This document shows, piece by piece, positions 41,977-55,700 of a stretch of DNA of 64,000 nucleotides; the first letter of the stretch is position 1; each line of letters begins with the position of its first letter. Where the stretch lies: assembly GCA_949318235.1 (NCBI GenBank), contig OX439129.1:32452254-32516253 (forward strand), given 5' to 3'. The notes beneath the pieces were generated by a model. That model did not search any database, was not told where the DNA came from, and was given only the letters and a program-made list of their open reading frames with translations. The position numbers and the translations under genes were made by a program. Source of the DNA: Ecdyonurus torrentis. Its lineage: Eukaryota > Arthropoda > Insecta > Ephemeroptera > Heptageniidae.

Positions 41977-42307
41977 TATTTGGCACTTTTTTTATACAAA
42001 TTTCATATGGCTTAAATTTATTTTAACGTTAAAATATCATTTACATCAAAAATGTTCAATTAGAGACCCTGAATTTAATGAAAATACTAATAATTTAATA
42101 CATAAACAAATCTCTTACGGCGGCCATGTTGAATGTTGACAAAAGTCAGCTGACAATTTTTTGACCTGAAAAATAAACATTGCAGAAACAGGGAATGAAG
42201 TCCCGTGAGTCATTGTTTTAAAACTAGATTGAAGTTTTAATAAAAGCAATATAATAGTTTCTTTACAAATATTTATAAATTAGAGTAGTTACTGAATATA
42301 TCCAACA
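41977..42307. promoter_or_regulatory. Compact divergent promoter of TMEM104 (-) and SVIP (+)
   Basis: Only 331 bp separate the two start codons. CGGCGGCCATGTT at 42118-42130 is a YY1-type site (reverse complement AACATGGCCGCCG). It is followed by AATGTTGACAAAA (42132-42144) and TCAGCTGA. The same AATGTTGACAAAA string precedes the TFPT homologue at 62808-62820. Coordinated transcription of the pair is an inference. Confidence 0.55.
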
Positions 42308-45300
42308 ATGGGATTGTGCTCCTCGTGTTGCGGGAAACCTGAATCAACTCAAAATTTGATCACCCCTGATGCGGTAAGAGCATAAAATACATACATACAT
42401 TACAGTATATTTACATGCAGACACGTCCTATATGTACATATCAACCTCTAGGATCGTTGATGTACATATAATGAATATGGAACATTTTGCATTTTCCTAT
42501 GACATTGAACTTACAAAAAATACGTTTGATTATGCACACATAATTGCAAAAATAATACATTTTCTATGCATTGAGTGCGTTTTTTTCTACATACATGTGT
42601 TAGGTAAAAAATGAGGTAATATTTTATTTCTATAATATTCATAATTGTATTTTAATATTGCTGTATGTCGAAACTTGTTATTGAAATTTTACATGTATGT
42701 CATATTTGTATTGATGATAAAGAGAGAGAAGTTCAAATAGTAAATGCTCAAAGTGCATAAAATCATAGTTTTGAATACCGATTCATCCCCAAAATTGTGC
42801 GCTGTGGTCATCACATGATTTATGTATAATGTTTACTTTAATACTCGATAAAAGCTTGGCCAGCTAAACGAGAAGACACAGTTACTCACACACGGATACA
42901 GAGAGATACACTCACATAGCTGATAAGCTCACACGAGCAGGTTGCTCGTGTGAGCTCCATTCTCAACGCTCTCTCTCTCTCTTATTCATTATTATTGTAT
43001 CACAGCAGACTAACTATATTGTATTCGACTACGATAATAAATTACGAGTTAAAGTGAAGAACCCGGCGTATTATTTATGTGCGTTATTATTCGTGTATCC
43101 TGTTCACCTTAAACCTGATCATCGTTATATTTTAGTTACATATCAGTGAACCACGGAATTTTAACGTACATATGTATGTACCGAAATGAAATGAATAACC
43201 TGCAATTTTAGTGATACTTTTCAGTCTATAGTTGTGCAGGTTTTTCATTTCCTTGCGGTACATACATTATTGGTAACAGGTATGTATATGTATAACATAC
43301 ATACATACCTACCTTAAAATTTTTTGAGACAAAACAGAATGCACACAGGTCTATAATATATTGTTATTATTGTTGCAGATGTGTATATTATTTTATACTG
43401 CATTTAATATCTACATTATGAATATGAGTTATACATATATGGCAATTGTACTACATACATACATAATAGTTATCGGCAGTTGTATTTTTTTTTTTTTTTT
43501 TTTTTTAATACCTTGCACTAAATTTAGGGCTTTGAAATTTTAGCACTAAAGAGATTCTTAAGCAATCATTTTTGTGTAAAAATCTCAAAACTCTCAAATG
43601 AGTGGAGTGTATTAAAAAAAAGCAGCAAACACCTGCCGATAATTGCGGCAACCATGCCGATATAACTAGTCCAATTATCATACTCATCCTTACACTCCTT
43701 ACAATGTGAACACATATGCTGCTCACACACAGTATAAATAAATAGGTTTAAATAAATTTATATGATAAATTATTATATTATCTTCTTCAGGAAACTCGTA
43801 GGCGACAGCAGCTTGAAGCTGTTGAGAAGAGATTGCAGCAGCAAGAATCTCGTGGTATTAAAGATCCTGAGAAAGTAAGAAGACAGCAGCAGAGGAAAGA
43901 GGAAATGGAGAAACGAGAAGAGGATGCAGCTCACCTAAACCAAGCACCTGGACTTAAAGTAAGAAATTCTGTATTTTAACAGTAATTTTCTCTTTTTCTA
44001 TAGATAGAAGGCTTGATGGATACTAAGGACAGAGCTGTACTATAATGTAAACAAATGCAACAATTCACATGCATTTGTGAGTATCCTTTGTTTTGAGAGA
44101 TGGCAACTGATAGAAAGCTGGGTGCTTCGAGCTTTGTCTGCCAGTACCTAGAGTACTCTACCAGTACCCTTTAATTTAAAAAAAAAACATGTGAAAGGGT
44201 CCGTTTGTATACACAGTCGCAACTTTGTCAACGTCTGTTGACGGATATCTAATTTACGAGTAATTTGAATGATATTTGAGCGTATCTTTCCTACACTATC
44301 TTGATCTTCTAGTAACTTGCTGGCATTTTAATGGGCTCTGAGTTAGTTGTTTATTTTTTAACTTAATCCACTTTTACGAGTCTTCTATTGTGACAAAAGC
44401 TTAAAAATAATAGTAAATAAATAAATTAACAAACTTCATAATAATAATAATAATAATATAAATCAGGAACATCCCATGATTTTATAACTTAAAATTTTAT
44501 CATGAGAAGTTACTTGGTAATTAGTTTTAAATTTGAGTTTGTGAACTAACGTAAGTACAAAAATACAGTACGTTTATTTAATTTACTGTACTTAAAATAA
44601 TCTAATGAGAGCTAAATTTGATAAATTTTGAAAAAAACAAAAAATACCATTATTATTGCCAAATCTTTGAGAATCTCTGTTGCAACCTTTTCTACCCTGA
44701 CAATATTGCATTTCTTGCAATATAATCTAAATATTGTTCATACCGCTTAAATTTGATGTGCATCAATGGATACACAAAGTTGGAACAATGTTAACAAATG
44801 GAGCTGTTCACAATGTTTTTGAAAATTAAATATGAACATTATGTTTACATTGTTCCAACTTTGTTTATCCATTGACGCGCTTCAAATTTACGAGTCATGT
44901 GAACAATACTTAACTCGGAATAATTGGAAGTAGGGACCGGATTTCCAGTTTGTTCAGTTTTTGAAATATGCATGCTAGGTCACATCTGAGTTCAGATGTC
45001 CACAAATCCTAAAGTTTTATTGCCAAAGAAAAAAAAAAGTTTGGACTGAAAAAAACTGGTTTGGGAATTTATGAACTGGGTCAGTTATTTTAAGTTTGTT
45101 TGCTTTTCTTCAGTTTTTTCCATTTTTTGGAAACTGAAAATAGACTTAAATGTACAAAAACCTAAAATAAATAGTTTATCTGATAGACTCAAGAAAAATT
45201 TATTATTATTTATTCACAAAAGATAAACTTTATTATTTTTTTTTTGATAACTTTTTGCCTTTAATTAAAAAAAAAAAAAAATCAAAGCTGGATATGCCCT

Positions 45301-46078
45301 GTTTTTGTGTAATTGAACTGAAAGGAAACTGATTTTCCTGTTTTTGAAAACTGATTAAAAAAAAAAAAATAGACTGGGCTGGATTGAGTGCTGAAAATGC
45401 ATTTGTTCAAACTGAAGATCTGGTCTCTACTACTGAGTGTTATAATATGCAGCATGAATCTCTGAAAAAAAGCCACTTTATATTTTTCAGTATTTTCAAA
45501 ATTAACCTGTTTGGTTTAGGTGGCTCATATTCCAAAAATCCTAAAGTCCTTTAATTGCTGGCACTGCCAAATTTTCTCTTCCCTAGATAGAGAATTTGTA
45601 TGTAGTTGTAACCTGTATAATCAAAGAGGTAATGAAACCCTCACTAATTAATTTGTTATGTAACTTTAAGCTTTAGCATTAATGGCTTCGTGGCATTTTG
45701 GTTCTTGTGCAATCTCCGCGGGTGCAATTTTGGAACATGTGCGATCTCCGCCACACATACTAATGGCACACCTGTACAGGCTTAGCGTATAAAGATGTGA
45801 CAAAAGAGGGGAGCGAGGAGAATACCGAATACCTGTGTTCCACAATTGCACCTGCAGAGATTGCAATAGAGCCGAAATACCACAGAGCCCTCAATTATGC
45901 TACTTGGTCAAAAATACTGAAATATTACAGAATTTGGAGAAACTTTAATAGCTCATTTATGTGTACCAGTATCAAAGAAGATCTTTATACAAGTCTAATT
46001 AGGAAAGGTTAGATCTACTTGTTAATTAATTAGGAAATAATTTATGTATATCTTTGTTTGCAGTGGCAAGTTGGCTAA
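42308..46078 (+). CDS. SVIP: SVIP, small p97/VCP-interacting protein, 3 exons
   Basis: Exons: 42308-42373, 43791-43958, 46064-46078; phase 0 at both junctions; 82 aa (human 77 aa). The N-terminus MGLCSSCCGKP carries Gly2 for myristoylation and Cys4/7/8 for palmitoylation, as in vertebrate SVIP. Residues 25-44 (RRRQQLEAVEKRLQQQESRG) form the VCP-interacting motif that binds the p97 N-domain; the first arginines and the final RG are preserved. The rest is a charged helix. SVIP anchors p97 at ER and lysosomal membranes, inhibits gp78-dependent ERAD and supports tubular lysosomes (known from vertebrates and Drosophila). The last exon codes only WQVG plus stop, matching the conserved GGLRW-type ending. 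Confidence 0.92.
42926..42956. repeat. Perfect 14-bp hairpin AGCTCACACGAGCA
   Basis: AGCTCACACGAGCA (42926-42939) and TGCTCGTGTGAGCT (42943-42956) form a perfect stem with loop GGT. A CTCTCTCTCTCT tract follows. The hairpin lies in SVIP intron 1, in a GC-richer stretch of about 250 bp that looks like a solo LTR or 5' leader of a retroelement (low confidence). Confidence 0.75.
43187..43263. repeat. 77-bp dispersed repeat, copy 2 (inverted relative to 7021-7097)
   Basis: It reads AATGAATAACCTGCAATTTT and then CAGTCTATAGTTGTGCAGGT up to TCATTTCCTTGCGGTA. This is the reverse complement of the unit in ARHGAP11A intron 1. It is flanked on both sides by TATGTATG/CATACATA tracts, as is copy 1. Confidence 0.8.
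44733..44907. mobile_element. MITE with ATTGTTCAyA ends
   Basis: The ATTGTTCATACCGCTTAAAT left end pairs with the right end closing TCATGTGAACAAT. Inner blocks ATGGATACACAAAGTTGGAA and TTCCAACTTTGTTTATCCAT also pair. About 175 bp, non-coding, in SVIP intron 2. Confidence 0.75.
45680..45895. mobile_element. Inverted-repeat element with GTGCAATCTCYGCRGGTGCAA arms
   Basis: The left arm (CTTCGTGGCATTTTGGTTCT, GTGCAATCTCCGCGGGTGCA) pairs with the right arm (TGCACCTGCAGAGATTGCAA, GAAATACCACAGAG). An extra partial direct copy (GTGCGATCTCCGCC) follows the left arm. It is non-coding and sits in SVIP intron 2, just before the last exon. Confidence 0.72.
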
Positions 46079-46129
46079 TGATTCTACAAAATAAAAGATG
46101 AAGATGAGATGGAACTGAATAAGGAATAA

Positions 46130-46245
46130 GGACCAAAAAAAAAGAAGAAGAAGAAAAAAAACAAGAAAGAAAAAAAAACAAGGAAAAAAAAAGAAGAAAA
46201 AAAAAAAAAGAAGAAGAAGAAGAAGAAGAAGAAGAAGAAAGAAAA
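46130..46245. repeat. (GAA)n/A-rich tract in SVIP 3' UTR
   Basis: A-rich sequence resolves into a run of GAA/AAG triplets around 46208-46240, about 50-160 bp after the SVIP stop codon. It would be present in the mRNA. Confidence 0.85.
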
Positions 46246-47797
46246 GTCAATAATTGTAAAGGCTAAATATATGAATCTTAAATGTGTAATTTTTTAATTT
46301 TTTTTAAAGAAAAAATACCAAATATATATTAACAATAACTTTATTTTTATGAACAAAGAATTTCATAAATTTTGTAATTGCATCTAAGAAACAGTTCTAA
46401 AGTGGCATAATTATTAATTAATTAATTATAATTATTTAATTAAGTGCAGAAACATTGTACAGATCCTTCAAATTTTTATTTAAAAATCAAGTTATCTAAT
46501 TTTGTATTTTTATTTTGTTAGTATTATTTTTATTATTATCATATGTTAAATACCATTAAAATTTTTAGTTATTTTTATTTATTATTAGTTGATGATAAAA
46601 AATATTGTATGATTTTGTGAGATTCCCTCATAATATGCAACTATATTTCCATTGTCTTTGTACAATACCCGTGCTAAATTTTTACAACTTTGTGGCATGG
46701 ATCACAGCTTCTTTTTTTTTATAATATATATATGTATATATATATATATATTTCAATTGGCAAAGCATTAATATACACTATATTTTATGTTGTATTATAT
46801 ATCTACAATAAAAAATTTTGGTGGTTGCAGCAAATTTTTTGTCTTATTTAATTTTATAAATTTATTCCCATTATCAATTTCTTCTTAATTTATAAGAATT
46901 AGGCACATGCTATTTAACTGGGATTTGTTAAAAAAAAAAAAAAGCTTAGATAGACTATGATACCGCAGTGCACAGTTTGAATCAAATGTTTTGTAACTGT
47001 TAACCTATTTATCAATACACAGGTTAACAGTATGAAAAGGTATGATTTGTAAATTGCGCACATAAATTTCTTAATTTAGGGAGAGTGGGGGAATTGACTT
47101 TTAAGTAAATTGATGCTACCACCTTTAAGCACATTTACGTACATAATAATACAATTCAGTTAAAAATTGTAGTTACACATTTCAACAAGATTTCCACCAT
47201 TAGACAAATATCAAGAATACTCCATACAACAAAAAGCACTTCTAGCTCTAATGAGGGAGGTATATATTTTTTCTTTATTAAGTTATTAAAATTTTATTAA
47301 ATATTATTGCATTTTATATGCTTCATAAAGTTTTTGGTGTTACTAAAAATGAGCTACAAAAGCTTTAGATTTTGAACTTCAAATTTTGCAATCACAAAGG
47401 GAGTATTCAGAGACTAAATAAGCATTTAAATTTTAGCTTTATAAATTTCAAGTCATATGATAATAAAGTTAATTAAGCTTGAAATTTATGTTAAGTTCAA
47501 ATTGCTGAAATGTTTTATAACATTATAATGTCTTTTTAAATTGTGTTTATATATGAAAGACTATATTCATAGTAGATGTTTAAAATTTTCTTTTATTGAG
47601 TGTGTGATTTTTACTAAATTATATATATTTGAAATTTAGTAAAATAATCAAATTAATACAACAAAATTAAGAAAATTGTAAAATTAAAAATTAAAATTGA
47701 AAACAATTTTTAGTACAGTAATATCTATTATATACACAAAAATTTAGTAATAGTATGTGTACCTGCTTTCCATTGTTTATTTTTCATTCTTGCGGTT

Positions 47798-47828
<31 letters not shown>

Positions 47829-49437
47829 CAGTAATAAAAAAAAAACGTGGCAAGATATTTTTTAAAATCAAACAAAGTGTAATAAAAAAATTGTAATCAA
47901 TAATAATAATTATAAAAAGACTTTATGTACTTTGCTTTTCCTGAATCTAAATATTTGCTTTCCCTTCAATCTAATAATCAAAACTACAGATTTTATCATA
48001 TGAATGAAAGTAGTAATGCAAATAATAGCGCATAGGAAATTTGCTTATTTGCTTAAATTTATTGTGTTAAAATTTATTAGGTATAAAAAATTTGTATATA
48101 GTTCTTACATTTATAGGTATATATTTTTCTCTCTTATATTGGGATTGCTTGCTGTGTTATCATTATTACTACATCCAAAAATGAAATTTGAGCAAATTAA
48201 ATAATACAAATACAATAATTAGTACATTTATAATAGGCTGCTAACTCAGTTACATCAATAACATGAAGAAAAAAAAAAAAAAAAAAAGTACAATGAAAAT
48301 ACTCTTGAAATATATAAGCTATTTGCATTAGTTTAAGAATATACACAATTGTCACAGTATAAACTATTTAGTTACTTGAATTTGGAGCCAAACTTTTAAG
48401 TTTCCATGACATATTACTCACACTTTTTATTATAATTTACTGAATCAAATATGGAATGAGTATTACAGTAGTTAAAGATTAAAAATAGCAAACAAAAAGA
48501 AATATTCATAACTGCAAATAATAATAATAAAAGTATAAAACCTGCTTTTTAAGCTGATGTTATTATTATTATTATTTAATTTTATTATTTTGCTATAATC
48601 ATAATGCGTTTTTGTATGTTGAAAACATCACAGAAATCATGTATGACTGTAAAAACATGCATCATTACTATTTACCATTTTAACTATAGAGAGTTTTGCA
48701 ATATAAGTTTTAGGTTTTTGGAATCTTCAGACTCATTTTTTTAAGAAAAAATAAAAAGTTTTTTTTTAATTACAAAGCACTGTTATTTAATTATTATTCT
48801 TAACTGACTAAAAATGTTTAGTTTTTTTTTTAATCTACTTTACTTACAGTACAAAACAAAAAGCTATTATTTATACAAAGTCACGACACATGTGTATATG
48901 TGTGTGTGTATGTATGTATGTAAGTATATAATATACTGTACATAACATACACACAATACTGCAACTAATTCAGCATACATTAAAAAAAAAATCACATCAC
49001 TGCACACAAATATAATCACAAATCACTTGAAATTTTAATTATATAAAAGAAAAATTGGAAGAAAAATTGTTTTAATTTTAATTAATTAATATATTACAAA
49101 AAATTTAATATATTTTTCACATTCCCAACAAAAAGGGAACAGGGAAGCCAGTTTTAAAATATTATTATTTTCTGTTGTTGTTTTTTTACTTCTTTTTTTT
49201 TTAATTATTTATATATATTTATTATTATTAACTTAAAAATAAAACATATAATATTTAACTCAAATAATGAGTTTTGCACATTAAATATATATTATATATA
49301 TGACAACCATCCCGTTATTTATATTATTACAGGATGATTTCTGCCTCTGCATCACAGTAATTCCCGCTACCATTTACATAGCCTGCACACTCACACAGCC
49401 TTTCTCAAAAATAAATCTTAAAACATAAAATAAAATG

Positions 49438-49533
<96 letters not shown>

Positions 49534-49713
49534 TGCCTATATATATACATATATGTATATATATGGGCTATATATATAAACAATAAGGTGAAAATTGTTC
49601 AATCTATAATCCACATAAGAATGAAAAATTATAATCTCCACCTGAGCAACTATTCAAAGTTACATAAATATACACAAACTTAAAATATAATACGAGAATT
49701 ATTTTTAGTGCTC
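46246..49713. other. AT-rich convergent intergenic region
   Basis: This region is very AT-rich. It holds AATAAA-like sequences (for example near 46808), several A tracts, a TGTGTATG microsatellite near 48890-48930 and a TA tract at 49444-49560. I see no credible coding exon; small frames are low-complexity. Confidence 0.65.
49444..49560. repeat. (TA)n tract in the 3' UTR region of the transporter gene
   Basis: TATATA repeats with few interruptions lie about 150-270 bp past the monocarboxylate transporter stop codon. Open frames of repeated YIYI on both strands are artefacts of this tract. Confidence 0.92.
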
Positions 49714-52700
49714 TCAAACGCTGGCTGCTTCTAAAGCTTGTTTTTCTGGACCTATACTGATGAGTTGACCATTTTTTTGATGTGAAATACCATTTGCTTT
49801 TAATGTATTTTCTTCTTTCTTTTTCCTCCAATTTCTAAAGTGTTCTAGGCAGGGAAGCACGACCAACATTAAGCCAGATAATGCAATAAATAAGCCAGCC
49901 AGATAGAAAGACAAATGGTAACTGCCTGTTATATCATACAGCCATCCTGAAAACATAGATACAAATCACAAATGAAATACTGGGATATATATGAATTATA
50001 CTTACTATTATTAAAAATAGTTATAATAAAGTATTAAAGACATTAAAATTTGATAGGGAGAAACCAAATGAGAGTTGGCGCCAGGCAGCAGCGTCAACTG
50101 AAAATCTCAAATGGCGATAGTGGATTAAAAAATATATATTTGAAAAAAATATATATCATGCCATATATTGTCTCAAGCCGTGCAAGGCTATGAGCACTTT
50201 TATGCATGTATAATTAATTAGGAGTTAATTTGGTTAATAAATCAGCGCGTGAAAATTTGAACGTATTTTAAACCACATACTTACTGTTACATACATATTA
50301 CTGTGCTTTTAAGGCGAAAAGGTTTCTCCCTATCAATTTTTAACGTCACATCTTTGTCCTTACCGCGATGGTACCTTTCTTTTTCCTAAATATAAAGTAT
50401 TAAAGATGAACTTTTCTATCATCCGGAGTACTATACCCATTATTTTCAAGAAATGATCATAAAATTTTTATTTTTTTTTTTTTATTATTATTTTAAGTTT
50501 AAATATAATTTCTGTGTACTATGTACTCACATAATTCTTGCACAGTTAATTTTTAATAATTTTTAATATGCTGTAAAATTTAAAAAATTCAGAAGGGAAA
50601 AATATGTTTTTTTCAAAACTAAATAGAAATCAAATGCTAAAAAAAAAAAAAAAAAAAAAAAAAAAGTGTAGGTTAAATCTATCTTGCTAAATTGCAGATT
50701 AAAGCTTTAATAAGGTAATTGACATTCTTTTGTGTGCCATGTTTACTTATAATTAAAAGAGTGAATGAGGATGGGAGGAGAGGAAAGTGCAGTCATATGT
50801 CATACATTATGGTCTGAAAAGGTTGAAAAGTTGTTAGGAAAAGAAGAAAGTACATAGTGAATTAAGAGTCTAGGTAAGCAAGGAATGTATGCCAAAATAT
50901 AGTTGTTGAGATCAATTGCTAAGTCAAAGGGAGTGCTCTTGACTTATCCTGCATGAGAGGGTTGAATATCATATGTATGTATATGTTCAGTAAAAATAAA
51001 TGTATTATCATATAATTACCTGCTAAGGGAGGTCCAATGAGATTAGCTACTCCTTGTACAAGCAGCAGCAAGCCATAAGCATTGGTGAACCTCTCCAGGG
51101 TAATCAGCTCCACGAGAATGATAGAAGTGAGAGAGTAGTTTGCTCCAATGAAGAGACCAAAAGTTCCTGCACAAGCACTTAGTGCCCAGTAGCTTGAGAA
51201 GAGAGGCACAGCAGCAGTGACTGCTCCACAGCACACCATACAAATTGCATATACCAGTCCTGCATTCACCCAGGTCTTATCTCCTGCCCAGCCAAGTGCA
51301 ATCTAAAATATAAAAAAAATACAACTATTATATCACTTTATTTTAGTTCATAGTATTCATAGCTTTTGGAGTCTGTATAAGGACTGACGAAAGCAAACAC
51401 ACACTCCATTTCTCTTGGAGTTAAGTGCCAACAGCTCCCCAATATGATTTTTTGTTCTTTGCTAGCAATATTTTCATCAAACTTTGGGACTCTCTTTACT
51501 ATGGCAAGGCCCTTGCTGGTTTTTTCCTAAACTTTTATTTCAAATTTATCATATTTAAAGGCATAGACAACATGAAAACATTTGCATTTACATCACAAAA
51601 CACTTGATGGAACTTACATAAATAACATTAATTGGTCTCAAAACCCAACTGTAGCGCCGTAGGAGTGATCAGAAAATTTCAATTTATGCAACCCGCACAA
51701 CATTTTTATACTAGTTTTTGCCTGTTTATGACGCCATAAACAGGAATATTCACGCAAATTGCATACTTTACATTTTTTTTCAAGCTCTCTTGTGGGGCTA
51801 CATTAACATTCTGGTAAAAAATATCATCAGTTATGTAGATCCCATTTCGTGTTTAGAACATGTTGTTTCAATGTTTTCTATGCCTTTAAGCGCTTGGTCA
51901 ACTAGAATACCAGTTCTCCTCCAGCCTTCTGGAGGCTGTATTTTTTAACCTGTGTTAGAAATTATTTTCTCCAACCTGCCAGTCTAAGCTCGTTTTATCT
52001 CTCATTATCCTATTTTTTCTCATTTATCTATGTTTATCTATGACATCTTTTTAATTATATATAAAGTTAACTTTCAGCCTTACCTCTCCAACCATGTTGA
52101 CAATGCCAATGGTACTGATGAGGATTGAAGCCTGATCTTCCCCAAAGCCTCTCTCAATGGCGAAGTCAGCCAGGTAGACATAAGGTACGTCATACCACAT
52201 GTAGAGCAAGAAATTAGAGGCAGCAAATAGTGAGAAGCGCACGTCAGCAAAGTAAGAGAAATCCAAGATATCCAGCATTACAGACTTGAGTTCTGACAGT
52301 CCCGAGTACCACTGAGGAAAATAACAGAGAATTTAGAGTATAGTTTACACATAAAAATTAATATACATGTTAGCATATTATTACAATTAAAAATAATATA
52401 AATACACGAAAGTAAAGCTATTAGAAACAAGAAAACTCTTGCAAAAAGTATTTTAATGAAAAAACAAAAACAAAAAAGATCAAACTGAGAGGCCAACAAT
52501 ACTAACTAAGTGCTAGCAGATGAATTTGTGTTCCTGTCTTGATCTAAAGTATCATTCACATGATGCGTAAATTTGACACTTAACATGCTTTCATAGGAGG
52601 GGAATGAAGTGTAGCTATAATACAACTCAAGTTAGAATATTTTGTCAACACTTTTTACTGTAGTTTTGTCAAGCCTTAAGACTATTTTTTTCCCCTGAGA

Positions 52701-55700
52701 TTTAAGTCAATTAAAAAAAAATTGGTTAAATTTTAGGAAAATAACAACTTTGAGGTTCAGTAAGCTACACAGTAAAATTTTCAGTATTAAGATTTTTTTT
52801 TTTTTTTTTTTTAACTTGAGTGATCATAGCTGCTTCATTCCCCCATAAGAAAGCATGTTGAATAAAGACAGAAATACAAAGGTGTCTGCTAGCACTTAAA
52901 TTGTTAGTATTGTTGGCTTCTAGATTGTATATTTTCTCATCTAATGCATTTTTGCAAGTCTAAAATAATTTAGAAGGAAACTTTATTTTCTAAAACATAT
53001 TTTTTTGCTAAAATTTATAAAATTAAATGGATGTTGATCTTTCTTGTTACTATTTTCTTCTTACAAAACATCATAAAGACGATTAAAATTATAATAAATT
53101 ATAGTAATGATTATAATACATTATTTATACATTATTTACACATAAAATGTAAACTTATAAATAATAAAAAAAATATAAAAAAAATCGAAAAATAAATAAA
53201 AAGTAATGACTATATTATGTAATAAAAACACAAATTATCTTAGGACCTTTAATTTGAAGCAAATTATATACATCAAACGTTTTTATTTATTAATTTTATT
53301 GCATTACTCAAAAAGTTTGTGCGACCGTCAAGTCAGGGTGATATAATTATTATTATTTGCATATTAAAAAATCACTTTTTTTTTTTTTTTTTTTTTTTTT
53401 TTTGCCGTTGTTGTTGTTGCCGCAAACTTGAAAGGGGAGCTGCTCCCCACCTGTATTTATTGTAAGTCATAGTATAATTTATTCTTGCAAACAATATTTT
53501 ATTAATGACATGCATTCCTGGAATACATAAAACTACGTATATAAACTGCGCCACTTTCTACGCGATGGGCGGTGTTAATTGTGCTAGATTTACGCGTGTG
53601 TTTACACACAGCTAGATCGAGCACGTGGTGAGGTAGACTAGAGTAGAGAAAGACTTACCTCGTCCTTGCCCTCGCCAATGGTGGTCATGGAGTTACGAAA
53701 GATGTCTGGACACGACGAGGCACGGAGGCGGTAGCGATTAATATTAAGCATGGCTCCACGATACGTCAATGAGTGTCTGACAAAATTGTAAAAAAAATTT
53801 AGCATATAACTTTAATATTGCATTGCGTGTAATAGTGGAAAGAATAATAAATAAATTTATCAATTTCAAAATATTTACGGATTTTTTTAAACTTTTGTTT
53901 CTATATAATGCACATGTTTTACAAAAACTCCAATCCATTAAATGCATAAATGCATTAAATGCGTAAAGGTATTAAAAAAAATGAATGGAGCTTATCGGTA
54001 AAGGGCGCGGGGGAAGCTAAGGGATCCCATAATTTAATATTAAGTTTGAGGAAAAACATGTTTTTTTTTAGATTTTTGAGAAAACTGCTCAACCGATTTT
54101 GGAGAACTTTAAATGAGAAATACTACATACAGTATAGGCATACTTTTACGTGTTTTAATTTAAGCCATAGAATTTGTTAAAGAATTTTTTAAACCGATAA
54201 CCTCCATTAAACTATAATTAATTAACCATATAATATGAGATATGAGTGGGCAATATATTATGGCAATATATTTATTATTTTAATTTTATTATTATTTAAT
54301 ATATACAGTTTATAATATAATAATAATAATAAGTAACTTTATTAAGGCGTTGTGAGGGCTTGACAGCCCTATGTTACAAAACCTTGACCACATACATTAC
54401 ATGAGAAAAATACATAAGCAAAGAAAAAATAAGAACTACAAAAAGAAAAACATAATGTTATCCAATAATACGCAATAAATCAAAATATTTAAGCGTGTAT
54501 GTGTGTGTGAAACAATTGTTTCACATATATTATTGTTTTAATTAATGCGAATATATTATTTAAAGAAGTATTTAAATAAAACAAGGAAACTCAAGTGAAA
54601 ACCCAATGCATAGTTAGAATAATTATAAAAGTTAAAATTGTATTTTAACATTTTCAAAAACAGTGATTAATTTTTGTTACGATCTTCATGAAAATAATAA
54701 TAACCTTTTCTGTTATTACTTATAATTTTATTGACTGTAAAACTCGTCATATTATTTGTGTGCTGTATTTATTACGTGATGTTTTGCTACTCACCTATGA
54801 ACTCGGAGATCTCGTAGAAAGGCAGTGTGTAGTCTTTTATTATGCGCAGGTGGCTGATTGGAAGTATTTAATTGCGAATCTTGAGCATCCTTGCCTCCAT
54901 TGTCACTTAAACTATGAGACATCAATAAACCAGGATAATTTTGAACTAAAACATCGTACATAGGGCGGTGTGCTGAGAGGCGTTGTAAAGCTTCTATTGG
55001 AACTTTTTCTCCACTACGGACAAAGGTAGGTAATGCGACAAGAGAGCTGCACAGTCTGTTAGCATCTTCTCCTTGTTGTTCAATCAACTGGTGCAGTTCC
55101 TCAGGGTTTGGCGCAGGTTGTTCTGACTCAGGTAGTCTTGAGCGACAGGATCTACTCTTCCGTCGCGGTCTCCACTCTACACCGCGCATGAGAGCGCCGC
55201 ATACAGCGAGGTTCAAGAAGCACCCTGCTAGGATGAGAGTTGTGCCACGCCAGCCGTAGTGATTTAAAAGGATTTGTGTGAGAGGAGCAAATATTAAAGT
55301 ACCGATTCCACTGCCGCATTGTGACAGACCAGTAGCAAATGAACGTCTTTTTTCAAAATAATACGCTACAATAACAACTGCAGCTACGTAGCAAAGTGCT
55401 AAACCAAACCCTGCTAATACTCCAAACGTAAGAAGTAATAAAGCCATTGATTTTGTCATCGCACTTAAAACAAAACCAGTAGCAGCTAAAACTGCTCCAA
55501 CCATAGTAACTCTTCTACATCCGTAACGATCAGTAAGAAATGACGCTATTGGTCCCGAAAGTAGGGGCATAGCCATAAATAAAGATCCTATCCATGAAGT
55601 ATTACTTTTTCCTGCATTAAAATAAGCTAGAAAATCAACATAGATTACACCAAATGAAAATGTGATGCCATCCGCGATAAGGTTGACCATAAATGCGGCG

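Noticed and set aside
42118..42139. SVIP upstream frame beginning in the 41879-42139 region as a separate gene
   Set aside because: It overlaps TMEM104 exon 1 on the other strand and the divergent promoter; composition is non-coding.
49374..49683. Open frames of repeated Tyr-Ile
   Set aside because: Translation of a TA dinucleotide tract.
54688..54963. 91-aa plus-strand frame at the end of transporter exon 1
   Set aside because: Overlaps the conserved transporter exon in antisense and lacks support.
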